A stretch of DNA of 64,000 bases from Azorinus chamasolen (Eukaryota; Mollusca; Bivalvia; Cardiida; Solecurtidae), in assembly GCA_963576725.1 (NCBI GenBank), contig OY755236.1, positions 70,402,379-70,466,378 of the forward strand, in the 5' to 3' direction. Positions 63,475 to 64,000 of the stretch are shown one piece after another (within the stretch, counting starts at the first letter, position 1; every line of letters starts with the position of its first letter). The notes under the pieces were generated by a model that did no database searches, was not told where the DNA came from, and was given only the letters and a program-made list of their open reading frames with translations. Both the position numbers and the translations under genes were made by a program.

Positions 63475-63705
63475 GTAACAATTTACCTGGTGAATGTATA
63501 TGTCAGAAATAATGATGTCATGATTATTAACTTTGTAAATGGCACATCAAAACTGATAGTCTTGGCCATGGCAGAAATTAGAACCAAATTTAAATTATTT
63601 CATAAGAAAACAGTCCATACCCTAATCAAATGGCTCCAACAAGAACCATTCGCTCTGGGTCTACTCTGTTTGCAGTCATACCTCTATCAGGTAAAAGGGT
63701 AAGAA
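63475..63705 (+). mobile_element. Family B MITE, diverged
   Basis: AGAAATAATGATGTCATGAT, TTGGCCATGGCAGAAATTAG, hairpin tip GGCTCCAACAAGAACC, right arm CTGGGTCTACTCTGTTTGC, end AGGTAAAAGGGTAA. Confidence 0.7.
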
Positions 63706-63939
63706 GTAATTATAAACTATCATACAGAAATTGATGCGGATGGGTATTTCATATTAAGGGCTACTACACAATGTATATATTTTGGGTTAAATGACAAATA
63801 ATACAAACAGATCTGTTCATATTTATTGACATATCAAAGAAACATGGACTATTACAATGAAAACACATCTACTCCCATAACATTCTTCAGAATATACATT
63901 AACAGTGATATCATGCTTATTACTGCAGGGTGAATCTTC

Positions 63940-64000
63940 TTAACCCTTCACTCTATAGATACCCCTTTTTATGCCTTTGCAAACAAAGTAGACCCAGATC
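63940..64000 (-). mobile_element. A/B-type MITE cut by the window end
   Basis: TTAA 63940, CCCTTCACTCTATAGATAC, then arm GCAAACAAAGTAGACCCAGA; continues beyond 64000. Confidence 0.75.

Overview
The window is eukaryotic, non-coding and repeat-dominated. It most likely comes from a bivalve mollusc. That call rests on repeat types I recognise as bivalve-like: tandem cores of about 145-170 bp in elements that begin ACAAGAG plus a short hairpin (resembling 'pearl'/Helentron-type elements), a tRNA-derived SINE, and very abundant hairpin MITEs. The DNA is AT-rich. No bacterial-style gene organisation, rRNA, functional tRNA or CRISPR array is visible. I found no confident protein-coding gene. One possible exon (24573-24811, minus strand) has both splice signals, and a weaker one lies at about 26.5 kb.

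MITE families named in the feature list (family letters are mine). Families A, B, C, E, F and G are bounded by TTAA and have termini starting CCC (CCCTTTCC, CCCTTTACTCC, CCCATTACCTC, CCCTTTC..GCC, CCCTTCTCTTGC and CCCGTACA respectively). TTAA plus CCC is the piggyBac-type signature. Families D and D2 begin CAGTARAACC, are flanked by TA, and so look pogo/Tigger (Tc1-mariner) like. H is a minor family containing ATCCCATATATGGGA. Almost every copy carries a long central hairpin. The innermost GCTCCTATAGGAGC-type core recurs in families whose outer sequences look unrelated.

Layout. 1-6 kb: a tandem array, ACAAGAG elements and a 0.9-kb direct duplication; one element (2506-4218) holds ten 145-bp units packed with nuclear-receptor half-sites. 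6-13.6 kb: MITEs, some unassigned DNA and one copy of an 'element J'. 13.76-14.94 kb: a 1.1-kb near-perfect (ATAC)n tract. 15-16.7 kb: MITEs. 16.73-23.24 kb: a 6.5-kb TIR element, inserted in a SINE, filled with a satellite-like array. 23.2-50.6 kb: dense MITEs, often abutting through a shared TTAA or nested, plus minisatellites. 50.7-51.8 kb: a hAT-like element. 51.78-56.71 kb: a second copy of the giant TIR element. 57-64 kb: MITEs and nested tandem-core elements.

No genes work together here. The story is repeat biology: layered insertions give relative ages, and several insertions have a readable empty site elsewhere in the window. All similarities were judged by eye; no percent identities were computed.
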